From Flavobacteriales bacterium UBA1937 (GTDB lineage: Bacteria > Bacteroidota > Bacteroidia > Flavobacteriales > Weeksellaceae): a DNA stretch of 52,886 nt. The notes below the pieces were generated by a model that searched no databases, was not told the origin of the DNA, and was given only the letters and a program-made list of their open reading frames with translations. The stretch spans positions 2,096 to 54,981 of the forward strand of contig DDFD01000034.1 in the NCBI GenBank assembly GCA_002337005.1. Reading direction: 5' to 3'. The position numbers and the translations under genes are program-made. Numbering within the stretch: position 1 is the stretch's first letter; each line of letters starts with the position of its first letter. This document shows positions 33,579 to 42,476 of this stretch, one piece after another.

Positions 33579-34697
33579 ATGAGAACATACAAATTATTAC
33601 TTTTATTACCCGCGCTATTGTTAGCCGTTTTTTCTTGTACTGCACAAAAATCTAAAAATACAACCTTGAAAGATGCCTATAAAGACAAATTTTTCATAGG
33701 AACTGCATTAAATTTAGACCAAATTCATGGCAAAGATGTACAATCTGTAGATATTGTTAAATCTCAGTTCAGTTCTATTGTCGCCGAAAACTGCATGAAA
33801 AGTATGTATCTGCAGCCAGAAGAAGGTAAATTTTTCTTTGATGATGCAGATAAATTTGTAGAGTTTGGCGAGAAAAATAAAATGTTCATTATTGGGCATA
33901 ATCTACTTTGGCATTCACAAGCTCCGAGGTGGTTTTTTACAGATAAAGACGGTAAAAATGTATCTCCAGAAGTTTTGAAAGAGCGCATAAAAAATCACAT
34001 TACCACTATTGTTACTCGTTACAAAGGCAGAATACAAGGCTGGGATGTTGTAAATGAAGCTATTTTGGATGACGGACAATACAGAAAAAGTAAATTCTAC
34101 GAAATTTTAGGAGAAGAATTCATTCCATTAGCATTTCAGTACGCTCACGAAGCAGATCCTGATGCAGAACTTTATTATAATGATTATAACGAATGGTTTC
34201 CTGGTAAAAGAGAAGCTATCGTAAAATTAGTAAAAACATTGAAAGAAAGAGGTTTAAGAATAGATGGTATAGGAATGCAATCTCACCTTGGCATAGAAAC
34301 CCCTTCTTTAGAAGAATATGAAAAAGCAATTGTTACTTACTCAGATTTAGGACTTAAAGCGAGCATCACTGAGCTTGATGTAAGTGCTTTGCCTTCACCT
34401 TGGGGAACCAGCGCCAATATTTCTGATGTAAATAAATACAGAAAAGAATTAGACCCTTATAAAACTGGGCTTACTGCAGAAGCTGAAAAAGTATGGGAAA
34501 ACCGTTATTTAGATTTATTCAAACTATATCTAAAACATCAAGACAGAATCAGAAGAGTGACACTTTGGGGTGTTACCGATTTACAATCTTGGAAAAATGA
34601 CTTTCCTGTAAGAGGCAGAACAGATTATCCTTTGCTTTTTGACAGAAATTACAAAGCTAAACCTGTTGTAGAAAAGTTAATAGACCTCACTAAATAA
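33579..34697 (+). CDS. Endo-1,4-beta-xylanase, GH10, lipoprotein
   Basis: A 372-aa GH10 xylanase that cuts the xylan backbone. The acid/base is Glu160 in GWDVVNEA and the nucleophile is Glu265 in ITELDV; HNLLWHSQ (107-114) forms the -1 subsite. The signal ends in a lipobox (AVFSC, Cys20), so it is membrane-anchored. There is no carbohydrate-binding module and no type IX sorting domain. It lies 14 nt after the esterase gene and 7 nt before a GH43 gene. Confidence 0.96.
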   Translation: MRTYKLLLLLPALLLAVFSCTAQKSKNTTLKDAYKDKFFIGTALNLDQIHGKDVQSVDIVKSQFSSIVAENCMKSMYLQPEEGKFFFDDADKFVEFGEKNKMFIIGHNLLWHSQAPRWFFTDKDGKNVSPEVLKERIKNHITTIVTRYKGRIQGWDVVNEAILDDGQYRKSKFYEILGEEFIPLAFQYAHEADPDAELYYNDYNEWFPGKREAIVKLVKTLKERGLRIDGIGMQSHLGIETPSLEEYEKAIVTYSDLGLKASITELDVSALPSPWGTSANISDVNKYRKELDPYKTGLTAEAEKVWENRYLDLFKLYLKHQDRIRRVTLWGVTDLQSWKNDFPVRGRTDYPLLFDRNYKAKPVVEKLIDLTK

Positions 34698-34704
34698 TAA
34701 GAAA

Positions 34705-36063
34705 ATGAGAAATTCATTTAAAACCGCTATTTTTTCTTTTGTATTTTTATCTGCTTATATATTTGGACAAAACCCAATTATACAAACAGCTTATACTGCA
34801 GATCCTGCTCCAATGGTCTATAACGACCAAGTTTTTCTCTATACTGGTCACGATGAAGACAATTCTACTTGGTTTACAATGAATGATTGGAAACTGTTTA
34901 CGACAAAAGATATGGTAAACTGGACAGAACATCCTTCTCCCCTTTCTTACAAAACTTTTTCTTGGGCTAAGGCAGATGCTTGGGCTGCACAATGTATAGA
35001 GAGAAACGGAAAATTTTATATCTATTGTCCTGTAATAAGTTCAGAAAATAATAAACCTGCCATTGGTGTAGCAGTAGCAGACAGTCCTTATGGTCCTTTT
35101 TATGACCCTTTAGGAAAACCATTGGCACAGAGTGGTTTGGGAGATATAGACCCTACAGTTTTTATTGATGATGACGGACAAGCCTATTTGTACTGGGGAA
35201 ATCCGAATTGCTATTACATAAAATTGAATGAAGATATGATTTCTTTTAGTGGAGAAATTACAAGTATTCCTATGACTGAAACTTCCTTTGCAAAAAGAGA
35301 AAATAATCCTCAGCGTGCTACATTATATGAAGAAGGACCTTGGCTCTACAAACGCAATAAATTGTACTATCTTTTTTGGGCAGGCGGTCCTATTCCTGAG
35401 CATTTAGGATATTCTACAAGCAGCAGTGCAACTGGACCTTGGAAATACGGCGGAACACTAATGCCAACCGAAGGAAGAAGTTTTACCAACCACCCCGGAA
35501 TTCTAGATTTCAAAGGGAAAACGTATCTTTTTTATCATAATGGTGCGCTTCCTGGTGGTAGTGGTTTTACACGTTCTGTCTGTTTAGATGAGCTCAAATT
35601 TAATAAAGATGGCTCTATTTCTCCTATGAAAATGGGCACTGGAATTACTAATGGAATTAGCTCCATTAATCCTTTCCTTAAAAATGAAGGAGAAACCATC
35701 GCTTGGTCAGAAGGAATAAAATCTCAACAAAATAATCAAGTAGGCGTTTTTATTAAAGCCAACAAAAATGGAAGCTATACCAAAATTAAAGGAGTAGATT
35801 TTCAGAAAAAAGGAGCTAAAAAATTCACCGCAAGAGTAGGAACAGTACATAATGATGTCTCTCTTGAGATAAGAATTGACGGTGTAAACGGAAAACTTCT
35901 AGGAACTATGACCATACCTAGAACTGGTGGCAGTGATAGATGGAGTTTAAAAACCACAGAAATAAGTCCAATTACGGAGGTTCACGATTTGTATTTTATT
36001 TTTAAAGGTAAAGATACCATTACCGAAGATTTAGCCTTCCTTGATTATTGGAAATTTGAATAA
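34705..36063 (+). CDS. GH43 arabinofuranosidase/xylosidase with C-terminal CBM6
   Basis: A 452-aa exported enzyme (signal peptide about 1-22). The catalytic trio of the GH43 propeller is Asp33 (TADPAP), Asp149 (GDIDPTVF) and Glu210 (YEEGPW). Residues about 320-452 form a CBM6-type xylan-binding beta-sandwich ending in FLDYWKFE. This layout is typical of arabinoxylan arabinofuranohydrolases. It starts 7 nt after the xylanase gene and is clearly in the same operon. It is not a close copy of the other GH43 gene of the window, which has no signal or CBM. Confidence 0.92.
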   Translation: MRNSFKTAIFSFVFLSAYIFGQNPIIQTAYTADPAPMVYNDQVFLYTGHDEDNSTWFTMNDWKLFTTKDMVNWTEHPSPLSYKTFSWAKADAWAAQCIERNGKFYIYCPVISSENNKPAIGVAVADSPYGPFYDPLGKPLAQSGLGDIDPTVFIDDDGQAYLYWGNPNCYYIKLNEDMISFSGEITSIPMTETSFAKRENNPQRATLYEEGPWLYKRNKLYYLFWAGGPIPEHLGYSTSSSATGPWKYGGTLMPTEGRSFTNHPGILDFKGKTYLFYHNGALPGGSGFTRSVCLDELKFNKDGSISPMKMGTGITNGISSINPFLKNEGETIAWSEGIKSQQNNQVGVFIKANKNGSYTKIKGVDFQKKGAKKFTARVGTVHNDVSLEIRIDGVNGKLLGTMTIPRTGGSDRWSLKTTEISPITEVHDLYFIFKGKDTITEDLAFLDYWKFE

Positions 36064-36112
36064 TAAAATCAATTTTTAGAAAAACTTAAATAATTTAACT
36101 AATATAACTTAT

Positions 36113-36766
36113 ATGAAATTTTTTATAGACACTGCTAATCTAGAGCAGATAAGAGAAGCCAATGATTTGGGAATTTTGGATGGTGTAACAACCAATCCAT
36201 CTTTAATGGCAAAAGAAGGCATCAGCGGAAACGAAGCAATTCTTCAGCATTATAAGGATATTTGTGACATTGTAGATGGTGATATTTCTGCAGAAGTTCT
36301 TTCTACTACATATGAAGAAATGATTGCAGAAGGCGAAACTCTTGCGCAAATTCACCCCAATATTGTGGTGAAAATACCGATGATAAAAGACGGCGTAAAA
36401 GCTTTAAAATATTTTTCAGACAAAGGTATCAAAACCAATTGTACTTTAATTTTCTCTGCTGGTCAAGCTCTTTTGGCTGCAAAAGCTGGTGCTACCTATG
36501 TTTCACCATTCTTAGGAAGATTAGATGATATTTCTACTGACAGTCTCAATTTGATTGAAGAAATAAGACTAATTTTCGACAATTATAACTACCCTACTCA
36601 GATTTTAGCAGCTTCTGTAAGACACAGTATGCACATCATTAATTGTGCTAAAATTGGTGCAGATGTAGTAACTTGTCCGTTACAGCCTATTGTATCTCTG
36701 CTTAAGCATCCTCTTACAGATAGCGGTTTGGAGCAGTTTATCAAAGATTCTCAAAAAATGATTTAA
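36113..36766 (+). CDS. tal: Transaldolase, small TalC/Fsa type
   Basis: A 217-aa transaldolase of the compact TalC/fructose-6-phosphate aldolase type. MKFFIDTANLEQIREA at the start, DGVTTNPSLMAKEG, and the Schiff-base Lys87 in VVKIPM are all present. It shifts a dihydroxyacetone unit between sugar phosphates in the non-oxidative pentose phosphate pathway. Placement between xylan hydrolases and transketolase shows a role in pentose catabolism. Fsa activity instead of transaldolase cannot be excluded by sequence alone. Confidence 0.92.
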   Translation: MKFFIDTANLEQIREANDLGILDGVTTNPSLMAKEGISGNEAILQHYKDICDIVDGDISAEVLSTTYEEMIAEGETLAQIHPNIVVKIPMIKDGVKALKYFSDKGIKTNCTLIFSAGQALLAAKAGATYVSPFLGRLDDISTDSLNLIEEIRLIFDNYNYPTQILAASVRHSMHIINCAKIGADVVTCPLQPIVSLLKHPLTDSGLEQFIKDSQKMI

Positions 36767-36777
36767 TCAAAAAAATT

Positions 36778-37626
36778 ATGTCACACGATATTACAAAACT
36801 AAAAAATATTGCCTCACAGGTAAGAAGAGATATTGTAAGAATGGTACACGCTTGTCAATCTGGGCATCCTGGTGGTTCGTTAGGTTGTACAGATTTCTTG
36901 GTTGCCCTCTATTTTGATGAAATGAAAAGAAATCCCGGATTTGATATGAAAGGAAAAGGAGAAGATGTTTTCTATCTTTCAAACGGTCACATTTCGCCAG
37001 TATTTTACAGTGTTTTAGCACATGCAGGATATTTTGATAAAAGCGAATTGGCAACTTTCAGAAAATTAAATTCTAGATTACAAGGACATCCTACCACACA
37101 CGAAGGTTTACCTGGAGTGAGGGTTGCTTCTGGTTCTCTTGGTCAAGGTCTATCTGTAGCTATTGGTCACGCTTTAGGAAAAAAACTAGACAATGATTCT
37201 AACTTGGTTTTTACACTTCATGGTGATGGCGAATTACAAGAAGGACAAATCTGGGAAGCATTAATGTTTGCTGCTCATAATAAAGTAGATAATTTAATTG
37301 CAACAGTAGATTATAATGGTCAACAAATAGATGGTCCTACTTCCAAAGTTCTTTCTTTAGGAAATTTAAAAGGAAAATTCGAAGCATTTGGATGGAAGGT
37401 TCTAGAAGTAGAGAATGGTAATGAAATGGAAGAAATTCTAAAAACTTTAGACGAAGCCAAATCCTTAGCACATCAAGGTCAACCAATTTGCATTTTGTTA
37501 AAATCTCAAATGGGAGCTGGTGTAGATTATATGATGGGTACCCACGCTTGGCACGGAAAAGCACCTAATGATGAACAATTGCAACGTGCTTTAGACCAAT
37601 TAGAAGAAACTTTAGGAGACTATTAA
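36778..37626 (+). CDS. Transketolase, N-terminal subunit
   Basis: A 282-aa N-terminal half of a split transketolase, carrying the thiamine-diphosphate domain. The ThDP motif begins GDGELQEGQIWEA and continues to DYNGQQIDG. SGHPGGSLGCTDFLVALYF near residue 28 and GSLGQGLSVAIGHA are family blocks. The C-terminal half is the next gene, 13 nt downstream; both make one enzyme that exchanges two-carbon units among pentose, triose and hexose phosphates. It begins 11 nt after the transaldolase gene. Confidence 0.95.
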   Translation: MSHDITKLKNIASQVRRDIVRMVHACQSGHPGGSLGCTDFLVALYFDEMKRNPGFDMKGKGEDVFYLSNGHISPVFYSVLAHAGYFDKSELATFRKLNSRLQGHPTTHEGLPGVRVASGSLGQGLSVAIGHALGKKLDNDSNLVFTLHGDGELQEGQIWEALMFAAHNKVDNLIATVDYNGQQIDGPTSKVLSLGNLKGKFEAFGWKVLEVENGNEMEEILKTLDEAKSLAHQGQPICILLKSQMGAGVDYMMGTHAWHGKAPNDEQLQRALDQLEETLGDY

Positions 37627-37639
37627 TACGAACTCGATT

Positions 37640-38593
37640 ATGAAAAAATATACTTATACAGAAAAAAAAGATACCAGATCTGGTTTTGGAGCAGGATTGG
37701 CAGAGTTGGGTAGAACCAATGAAAATGTGGTGGCATTATGTGCAGATTTAATCGGTTCTCTTAAAATGGAGAAATTTATTGAAGAAAACCCTAATCGTTT
37801 TTTCCAAATTGGTATTGCTGAAGCCAATATGATTGGGATTGCTGCTGGTCTTGCCATCGATGGTAAAATTCCTTTTACAGGTACTTTTGCTAACTTTTCT
37901 ACAGGAAGAGTGTATGATCAAATTCGCCAATCTGTAGCTTATTCTGATAAAAATGTGAAAATTTGTGCTTCTCACGCTGGTCTTACTTTGGGTGAAGATG
38001 GGGCTACTCACCAGATTTTAGAAGATATTGGTTTAATGAAAATGCTACCAGGGATGACGGTAATTAACACTTGTGATTACAATCAGACCAAAGCAGCTAC
38101 CATAGCCATTGCAGACCATCACGGCCCTGTTTATCTTCGTTTCGGAAGACCTGTAATTCCTGTTTTTACAGATGAAAATCAAAAATTCGAAATCGGAAAA
38201 GCTTGGATGGTAAACGAAGGCAAAGATGTAACCATTGTAGCAACTGGTCACTTGGTTTGGGAGGCTATAAAAGCAGGAGAAATTTTGGAAGAACAAGGCA
38301 TAGATGCTGAAATTATCAATATTCACACCATTAAACCTTTAGACAAAGAAGCTATTTTAAATTCTGTGAAGAAAACGGGTTGTGTGGTAACTGCCGAAGA
38401 ACACAATAGATTAGGTGGTTTAGGAGATAGTGTAGCTCAACTTTTGATTACAGAACTTCCTACTCCGCAAGAATATGTGGCAGTAAACGATAGTTTCGGA
38501 GAAAGTGGAACGCCTGAACAATTAATGGAAAAATACGGATTAAATGCAGAAGCCATTGTAAATGCCGTAAAAAAAGTGATGGCAAGAAAATAA
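37640..38593 (+). CDS. Transketolase, C-terminal subunit
   Basis: A 317-aa C-terminal half of the split transketolase. It holds the pyrimidine-binding domain (RFFQIGIAEANMIGIAAGLA; GTFANFSTGRVYDQIR; HAGLTLGEDGATHQ) and the C-terminal transketolase domain (VTIVATGHLVWEAIKA). It works with the product of the preceding gene. It is the last gene of the cluster beginning at 29262, and a hairpin follows. Confidence 0.95.
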   Translation: MKKYTYTEKKDTRSGFGAGLAELGRTNENVVALCADLIGSLKMEKFIEENPNRFFQIGIAEANMIGIAAGLAIDGKIPFTGTFANFSTGRVYDQIRQSVAYSDKNVKICASHAGLTLGEDGATHQILEDIGLMKMLPGMTVINTCDYNQTKAATIAIADHHGPVYLRFGRPVIPVFTDENQKFEIGKAWMVNEGKDVTIVATGHLVWEAIKAGEILEEQGIDAEIINIHTIKPLDKEAILNSVKKTGCVVTAEEHNRLGGLGDSVAQLLITELPTPQEYVAVNDSFGESGTPEQLMEKYGLNAEAIVNAVKKVMARK

Positions 38594-38642
38594 AATCAAT
38601 AAAAACAATTCATATTTTCAATACATTATTGTCATTTACCCC

Positions 38643-38672
38643 AAAGCATCAGCTTTTTTGCTGGTGCTTTAT
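38643..38672 (+). terminator. Terminator of the GH127/146-to-transketolase operon
   Basis: AAAGCATCAGC (38643-38653) pairs with GCTGGTGCTTT (38660-38670) with one G-T wobble, loop of six T. The T tail beyond the stem is short. Confidence 0.65.
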
Positions 38673-38690
38673 TATAAATATAAAAGTAGC

Positions 38691-38698
38691 TAAATTTG
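38691..38698 (+). promoter_or_regulatory. -7 element of the HAD hydrolase gene
   Basis: TAAATTTG(C) matches the consensus, 37 nt before the ATG at 38736. No clear -33 box. Confidence 0.45.
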
Positions 38699-38735
38699 CA
38701 ATTTCAAAAAATCTATTCTAAGGAAAAATATTTTT

Positions 38736-39533
38736 ATGACAGACATTAAACTCATTGTAACCGATATGGACGGTACATTTCTAAATTCTAATTATGAAGT
38801 AAGTCCAGAATTTACTGAAATTTATACAGAATTAAAAAGAAGAAACATCTTATTTGTACCAGCTAGCGGAAGACAAATGCCCGGAATTACAAAATATTTT
38901 GAAGAAATAGAACACGAGATTGGTTTTATCGCAGAAAATGGCGGTTATGTGGTTTACCAAGATCAAGAACTTTTTGCTGATAAAATGGAGCATTCTCATA
39001 TCTCAGAAATCATAAAAGCAGTAAGAGAAATTTCTGGAGCTAGAGCTGTACTTTCTGCTAAAAAATATGCCTATTACGAGACAGAAGACCAAAATTTTAT
39101 AGATTTTTTTACCAGATATTACACCAAAAATAAGAAAATGAAAGACCTTACCGAGATGGTAGATGATAGTGCTTTCAAAATAGCGATTTATCATCCTGAA
39201 GGTTCAGAAAAAAATCTTTATCCTTTCCTGAAACATTTTGAAAAATATGGGCTGGAAGTAGTAGTTTCTGGTGAATTTTGGATGGATATAATGAACAAAA
39301 ACATCAATAAAGGAAAAGCATTAAGCATACTTCAAAAAGAATTAAAAATCACGCCAGAACAAACAATGGCTTTTGGCGATTATATGAATGATATAGAAAT
39401 GCTAGAAAATGCAAAATATAGTTTTGCAATGGAAAACGCACATCCTTCGGTGAAAAAAATCGCTCATTATGAAGCCCCTTCTCACAATGATTTTGGGGTA
39501 ATAGAAGTCATTAAAAATTATTTGAATAAATAA
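38736..39533 (+). CDS. HAD-superfamily (Cof-type) sugar phosphatase
   Basis: A 265-aa Cof/IIB-type HAD hydrolase. Motif I is VTDMDGTFLNS (Asp10 nucleophile, Asp12 acid). The late motifs are NKGKAL (Lys, motif III) and AFGDYMNDIEMLE (motif IV). Cof proteins dephosphorylate sugar phosphates or cofactors; the substrate is unknown. It has its own promoter-like element after the transketolase terminator and meets the SSS transporter gene convergently, so membership in the pentose system is uncertain. Confidence 0.88.
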   Translation: MTDIKLIVTDMDGTFLNSNYEVSPEFTEIYTELKRRNILFVPASGRQMPGITKYFEEIEHEIGFIAENGGYVVYQDQELFADKMEHSHISEIIKAVREISGARAVLSAKKYAYYETEDQNFIDFFTRYYTKNKKMKDLTEMVDDSAFKIAIYHPEGSEKNLYPFLKHFEKYGLEVVVSGEFWMDIMNKNINKGKALSILQKELKITPEQTMAFGDYMNDIEMLENAKYSFAMENAHPSVKKIAHYEAPSHNDFGVIEVIKNYLNK

Positions 39534-39542
39534 CCAAAAAAG

Positions 39543-39576
39543 AAGAGAGATACTTTTATTAAAAAGCACCTCTCTT
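39543..39576. terminator. Bidirectional terminator-like hairpin
   Basis: AAGAGAG (39543-39549) pairs with CTCTCTT (39570-39576), and an inner CTTTT/AAAAG pair extends it. It lies between two convergent genes. Confidence 0.5.
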
Positions 39577-39607
39577 ACATGAAAAACAAACTTTATATCT
39601 TAATTTC

Positions 39608-41296
39608 TTACCAGAAATACCAATAGAATAAAGCACAGAACAGTACTACACCTAGAGATGCAACTACATCTACCCAAGTCCAGCTTGATCTTGTCTCTGC
39701 TTTCTGCTCCTCACTTTGAGTTGAGAAAGTAATTCCTTTTAAGCTTTCTTCTGTAGCTTGTGGCGTGAAGAAACTTACTACAATCATCATTACAATGATG
39801 AATAACAAAAGGAAAATCTCAAAAATAAGCCAGTTGGTTTGCCAGAACCAGCTAATTCCTTTCAAAGATTCTACAGCGTTTAAATTATCTTTAAAAATAT
39901 TACAGAATAATCTTACCATTCCTATAATAAAACCTATTACAATACCATATTCGCCAGCTTTTGGTGTAATTTTTTTGGAGAAAATTCCCAATAAAAATAC
40001 CGCTACAATAGACGGAGCTAATAATGATTGTACATCTTGCAGATAAGCGTATAAACTACCTAATCCCATCATTACAGGAATCCAGATTAGCCCTAAAACG
40101 ACAACCACCCAAGTTGCAATTCTACCTACCCAAACTAACTTTTCTTCACTAGCTTCAGGATGTTTTGGTTTATAAAAATCTACGGTATATAATGTAGCAC
40201 AAGAATTAAAAAATGCAGCTAATGATGCTACCAAAGCACTGATAAAACCTACTGTTACTATTCCTTTTACCCCTGCTGGTAAAACAAATTTTACCATAGA
40301 ACCAAAAGCTTCATCAGTAGAGCCCATCACAAATCCTGATTCTGGTTTTGCTGCTAATGCTACTGCAATCATCCCTGGAATTAAGAACATAAATACAGGT
40401 AAAATTTTAAAATAACTGGCAAGGATGGTTCCTTTTCTCATTTCATTCATATTTTTACCTCCTAGTACTCTTTGTACAATGTGCTGGTCTGTACACCAAT
40501 ACCAAAAACCGATGATAGCCGCTCCTAAAAACACCCAAAGTCCTGGGAATTTATTATACAATGGATCGTTTTTATCAAAATGCATCAAGTGATTAGTTCC
40601 AAAACCTTTGTTCATACTTTTGGCATGTTCTATCATATTTGCCCAACCCTGTGCCATAGAACCTTCGCCTAAGGCTATTAATCCTAAAAATAAAACCATA
40701 AAAGAGCCTATAATTAAGATTGGGGTTTGGATTTTAGAAAGTGTCATTACGCCTTTCATTCCGCCAAAAACGGTAAAAACCCCAGTTAATAATACCAAAC
40801 CAATAGCACCATACCAGAAGGGAAGTCCTAATAAACTTTCCATAAAGATACCTCCTGTAAATGCGGTTACACTTACTTTGGTTAATACATAAGAAATTAA
40901 AGTAATTACTGAAAGCCAAGAACTGGTTTTACGAGTATATCTTCTATTCAAAAATTCTGGCATTGTAAATACGCCACTGTGTTTATAAAATGGTACAAAA
41001 AGCCATCCTAAAACCAGAATCATCCAGCCTTGCATTTCCCAGTGTGCCATTCCCATTCCTGTTTCTGCACCTGCTCCTGCTAATCCTACTAAATGCTCTG
41101 AACCAATGTTGGCTGCAAAAATGGCAGCTCCCATTACATACCAAGGTTCTCCTCCCAAGAAATAATCTCGGCTAGATTCCCCAGCTAGTTTCTTTTGCTT
41201 GCTTACTGCACGCCATACAAAATAGGTAATCATGGCTATACCTATGCCTATTATGGCCCAATCTAGCCAAATAAACTCGTGTGAATTCCAATTCAT
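39608..41296 (-). CDS. Sodium/solute symporter (SSS family), probable arabinose transporter
   Basis: A 562-aa SGLT-like transporter with about 14 helices. Sugar-type hallmarks: RDYFLGGEPWYVMGAAIFAANIGSEHLVGLAG near the start, and FWYWCTDQHIVQRVLGGKN in the middle, a block shared with sodium-glucose symporters. As the last gene of araBDA-galM, 4 nt after galM, it is most likely the sodium-driven L-arabinose importer, like the transporter in the Bacteroides AraR regulon. Substrate is inferred from the operon. Confidence 0.92.
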   Translation of the reverse strand: MNWNSHEFIWLDWAIIGIGIAMITYFVWRAVSKQKKLAGESSRDYFLGGEPWYVMGAAIFAANIGSEHLVGLAGAGAETGMGMAHWEMQGWMILVLGWLFVPFYKHSGVFTMPEFLNRRYTRKTSSWLSVITLISYVLTKVSVTAFTGGIFMESLLGLPFWYGAIGLVLLTGVFTVFGGMKGVMTLSKIQTPILIIGSFMVLFLGLIALGEGSMAQGWANMIEHAKSMNKGFGTNHLMHFDKNDPLYNKFPGLWVFLGAAIIGFWYWCTDQHIVQRVLGGKNMNEMRKGTILASYFKILPVFMFLIPGMIAVALAAKPESGFVMGSTDEAFGSMVKFVLPAGVKGIVTVGFISALVASLAAFFNSCATLYTVDFYKPKHPEASEEKLVWVGRIATWVVVVLGLIWIPVMMGLGSLYAYLQDVQSLLAPSIVAVFLLGIFSKKITPKAGEYGIVIGFIIGMVRLFCNIFKDNLNAVESLKGISWFWQTNWLIFEIFLLLFIIVMMIVVSFFTPQATEESLKGITFSTQSEEQKAETRSSWTWVDVVASLGVVLFCALFYWYFW

Positions 41297-41300
41297 ATCT

Positions 41301-42464
41301 TTATTTTTTTACTGAAAATTTATAAATCGTTTTTGATTGAAATTTCTCTCCTGGTTTTAAAACCACTGTAGGAAAAGATGCTTCGTTTGGTGAATCAGGG
41401 AAATGCTGAGTTTCTAAGCAAAAGCCTGTTCGGTGTTCGTTTTTACCTCCTGTTTTGGTATCAAATTTACCATCTAAAAAATTCCCAGAATAGAACTGAA
41501 CTCCGGGCTGGTCTGTACTTACTTCCATCACTCTACCAGTTCCTGAATGATAAACAGTAGCTATTTTTCTTAAACCTGTTCCGTTTAGAATCCAATTATG
41601 GTCAAAACCTTTTCCTAATTTTACTTGTTCATCATCAGAATTGATGTCTTTACCAATTAATTTTGGAGTCTTAAAATCAAATGGAGTTCCAGCCACATTT
41701 CTACGCTCACCTGTTGGAATTAAAGTACCATTTACAGGTAAAAATTGGTCTGCATTTAATTGTAATTCGTGATCTGTGATTGGTTGAGTAAATTTCCCTG
41801 AAAGGTTAAAATAAGAATGCTGTGTAAGATTTACAATGGTCGTTTTATCTGTGGTAGCTTCATAAGCGATTTCCAATGCATTATCTTTTGTTAAAGTATA
41901 AACTACTGTGGTAGTTAATTTTCCGGGATAGCCTTCTTCCCCATCATTGCTTACATAAGTAAGTTTCAAAGAAGGAGCTTCAGCATTTCCGATAGGTTCT
42001 ACCGTCCAAATTTTGGTATGGAAACCTTCTTTCCCGCCGTGAAGACTGTTTGGTCCGTCATTTTTATCAATATCATACGTTTTACCATCCAAAGTAAACT
42101 TCGCATTGGCAATTCTGTTTCCGAATCTTCCGATTAAAGCTCCAAAATAATAAGGATTACCGTTAAAATAACCTTCAGGTTTTGTAAATCCTAGAACTAC
42201 ATCTTCGTATTTACCATCTTTATCAGGGGCAGTAAGAGAAGTAATAATACCACCAAAATTGATGACTTCCACTTTCATTCCGTTTTTATTGGTCAAAGTG
42301 TATTTTTTGATAGAATCACCTTTAGCAGTAACTCCGTAATCTGAAACTTGAATATTTTCCATCTGAGTTGATTGAGCTTTTTCTGATTGATTTCCTTTTT
42401 TACAACCCACAAAAAATAAGGCTGTTAAAAGAGCAAAACCTAAATAATTTATAATTCTTTTCAT
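41301..42464 (-). CDS. galM: Aldose 1-epimerase (mutarotase) lipoprotein
   Basis: A 387-aa GalM-family mutarotase with a lipoprotein signal (FFVGC, Cys21). It interconverts alpha and beta anomers of free sugars. The catalytic His lies in LTQHSYFNLSG and the catalytic Glu in CLETQHFPDSPN; RFGNRIANAKF is a further family block. As a lipoprotein it acts outside the inner membrane, preparing arabinose for the symporter encoded 4 nt downstream. It lies 12 nt after araA. Confidence 0.93.
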   Translation of the reverse strand: MKRIINYLGFALLTALFFVGCKKGNQSEKAQSTQMENIQVSDYGVTAKGDSIKKYTLTNKNGMKVEVINFGGIITSLTAPDKDGKYEDVVLGFTKPEGYFNGNPYYFGALIGRFGNRIANAKFTLDGKTYDIDKNDGPNSLHGGKEGFHTKIWTVEPIGNAEAPSLKLTYVSNDGEEGYPGKLTTTVVYTLTKDNALEIAYEATTDKTTIVNLTQHSYFNLSGKFTQPITDHELQLNADQFLPVNGTLIPTGERRNVAGTPFDFKTPKLIGKDINSDDEQVKLGKGFDHNWILNGTGLRKIATVYHSGTGRVMEVSTDQPGVQFYSGNFLDGKFDTKTGGKNEHRTGFCLETQHFPDSPNEASFPTVVLKPGEKFQSKTIYKFSVKK

Positions 42465-42476
42465 ATTAATTCTTGT

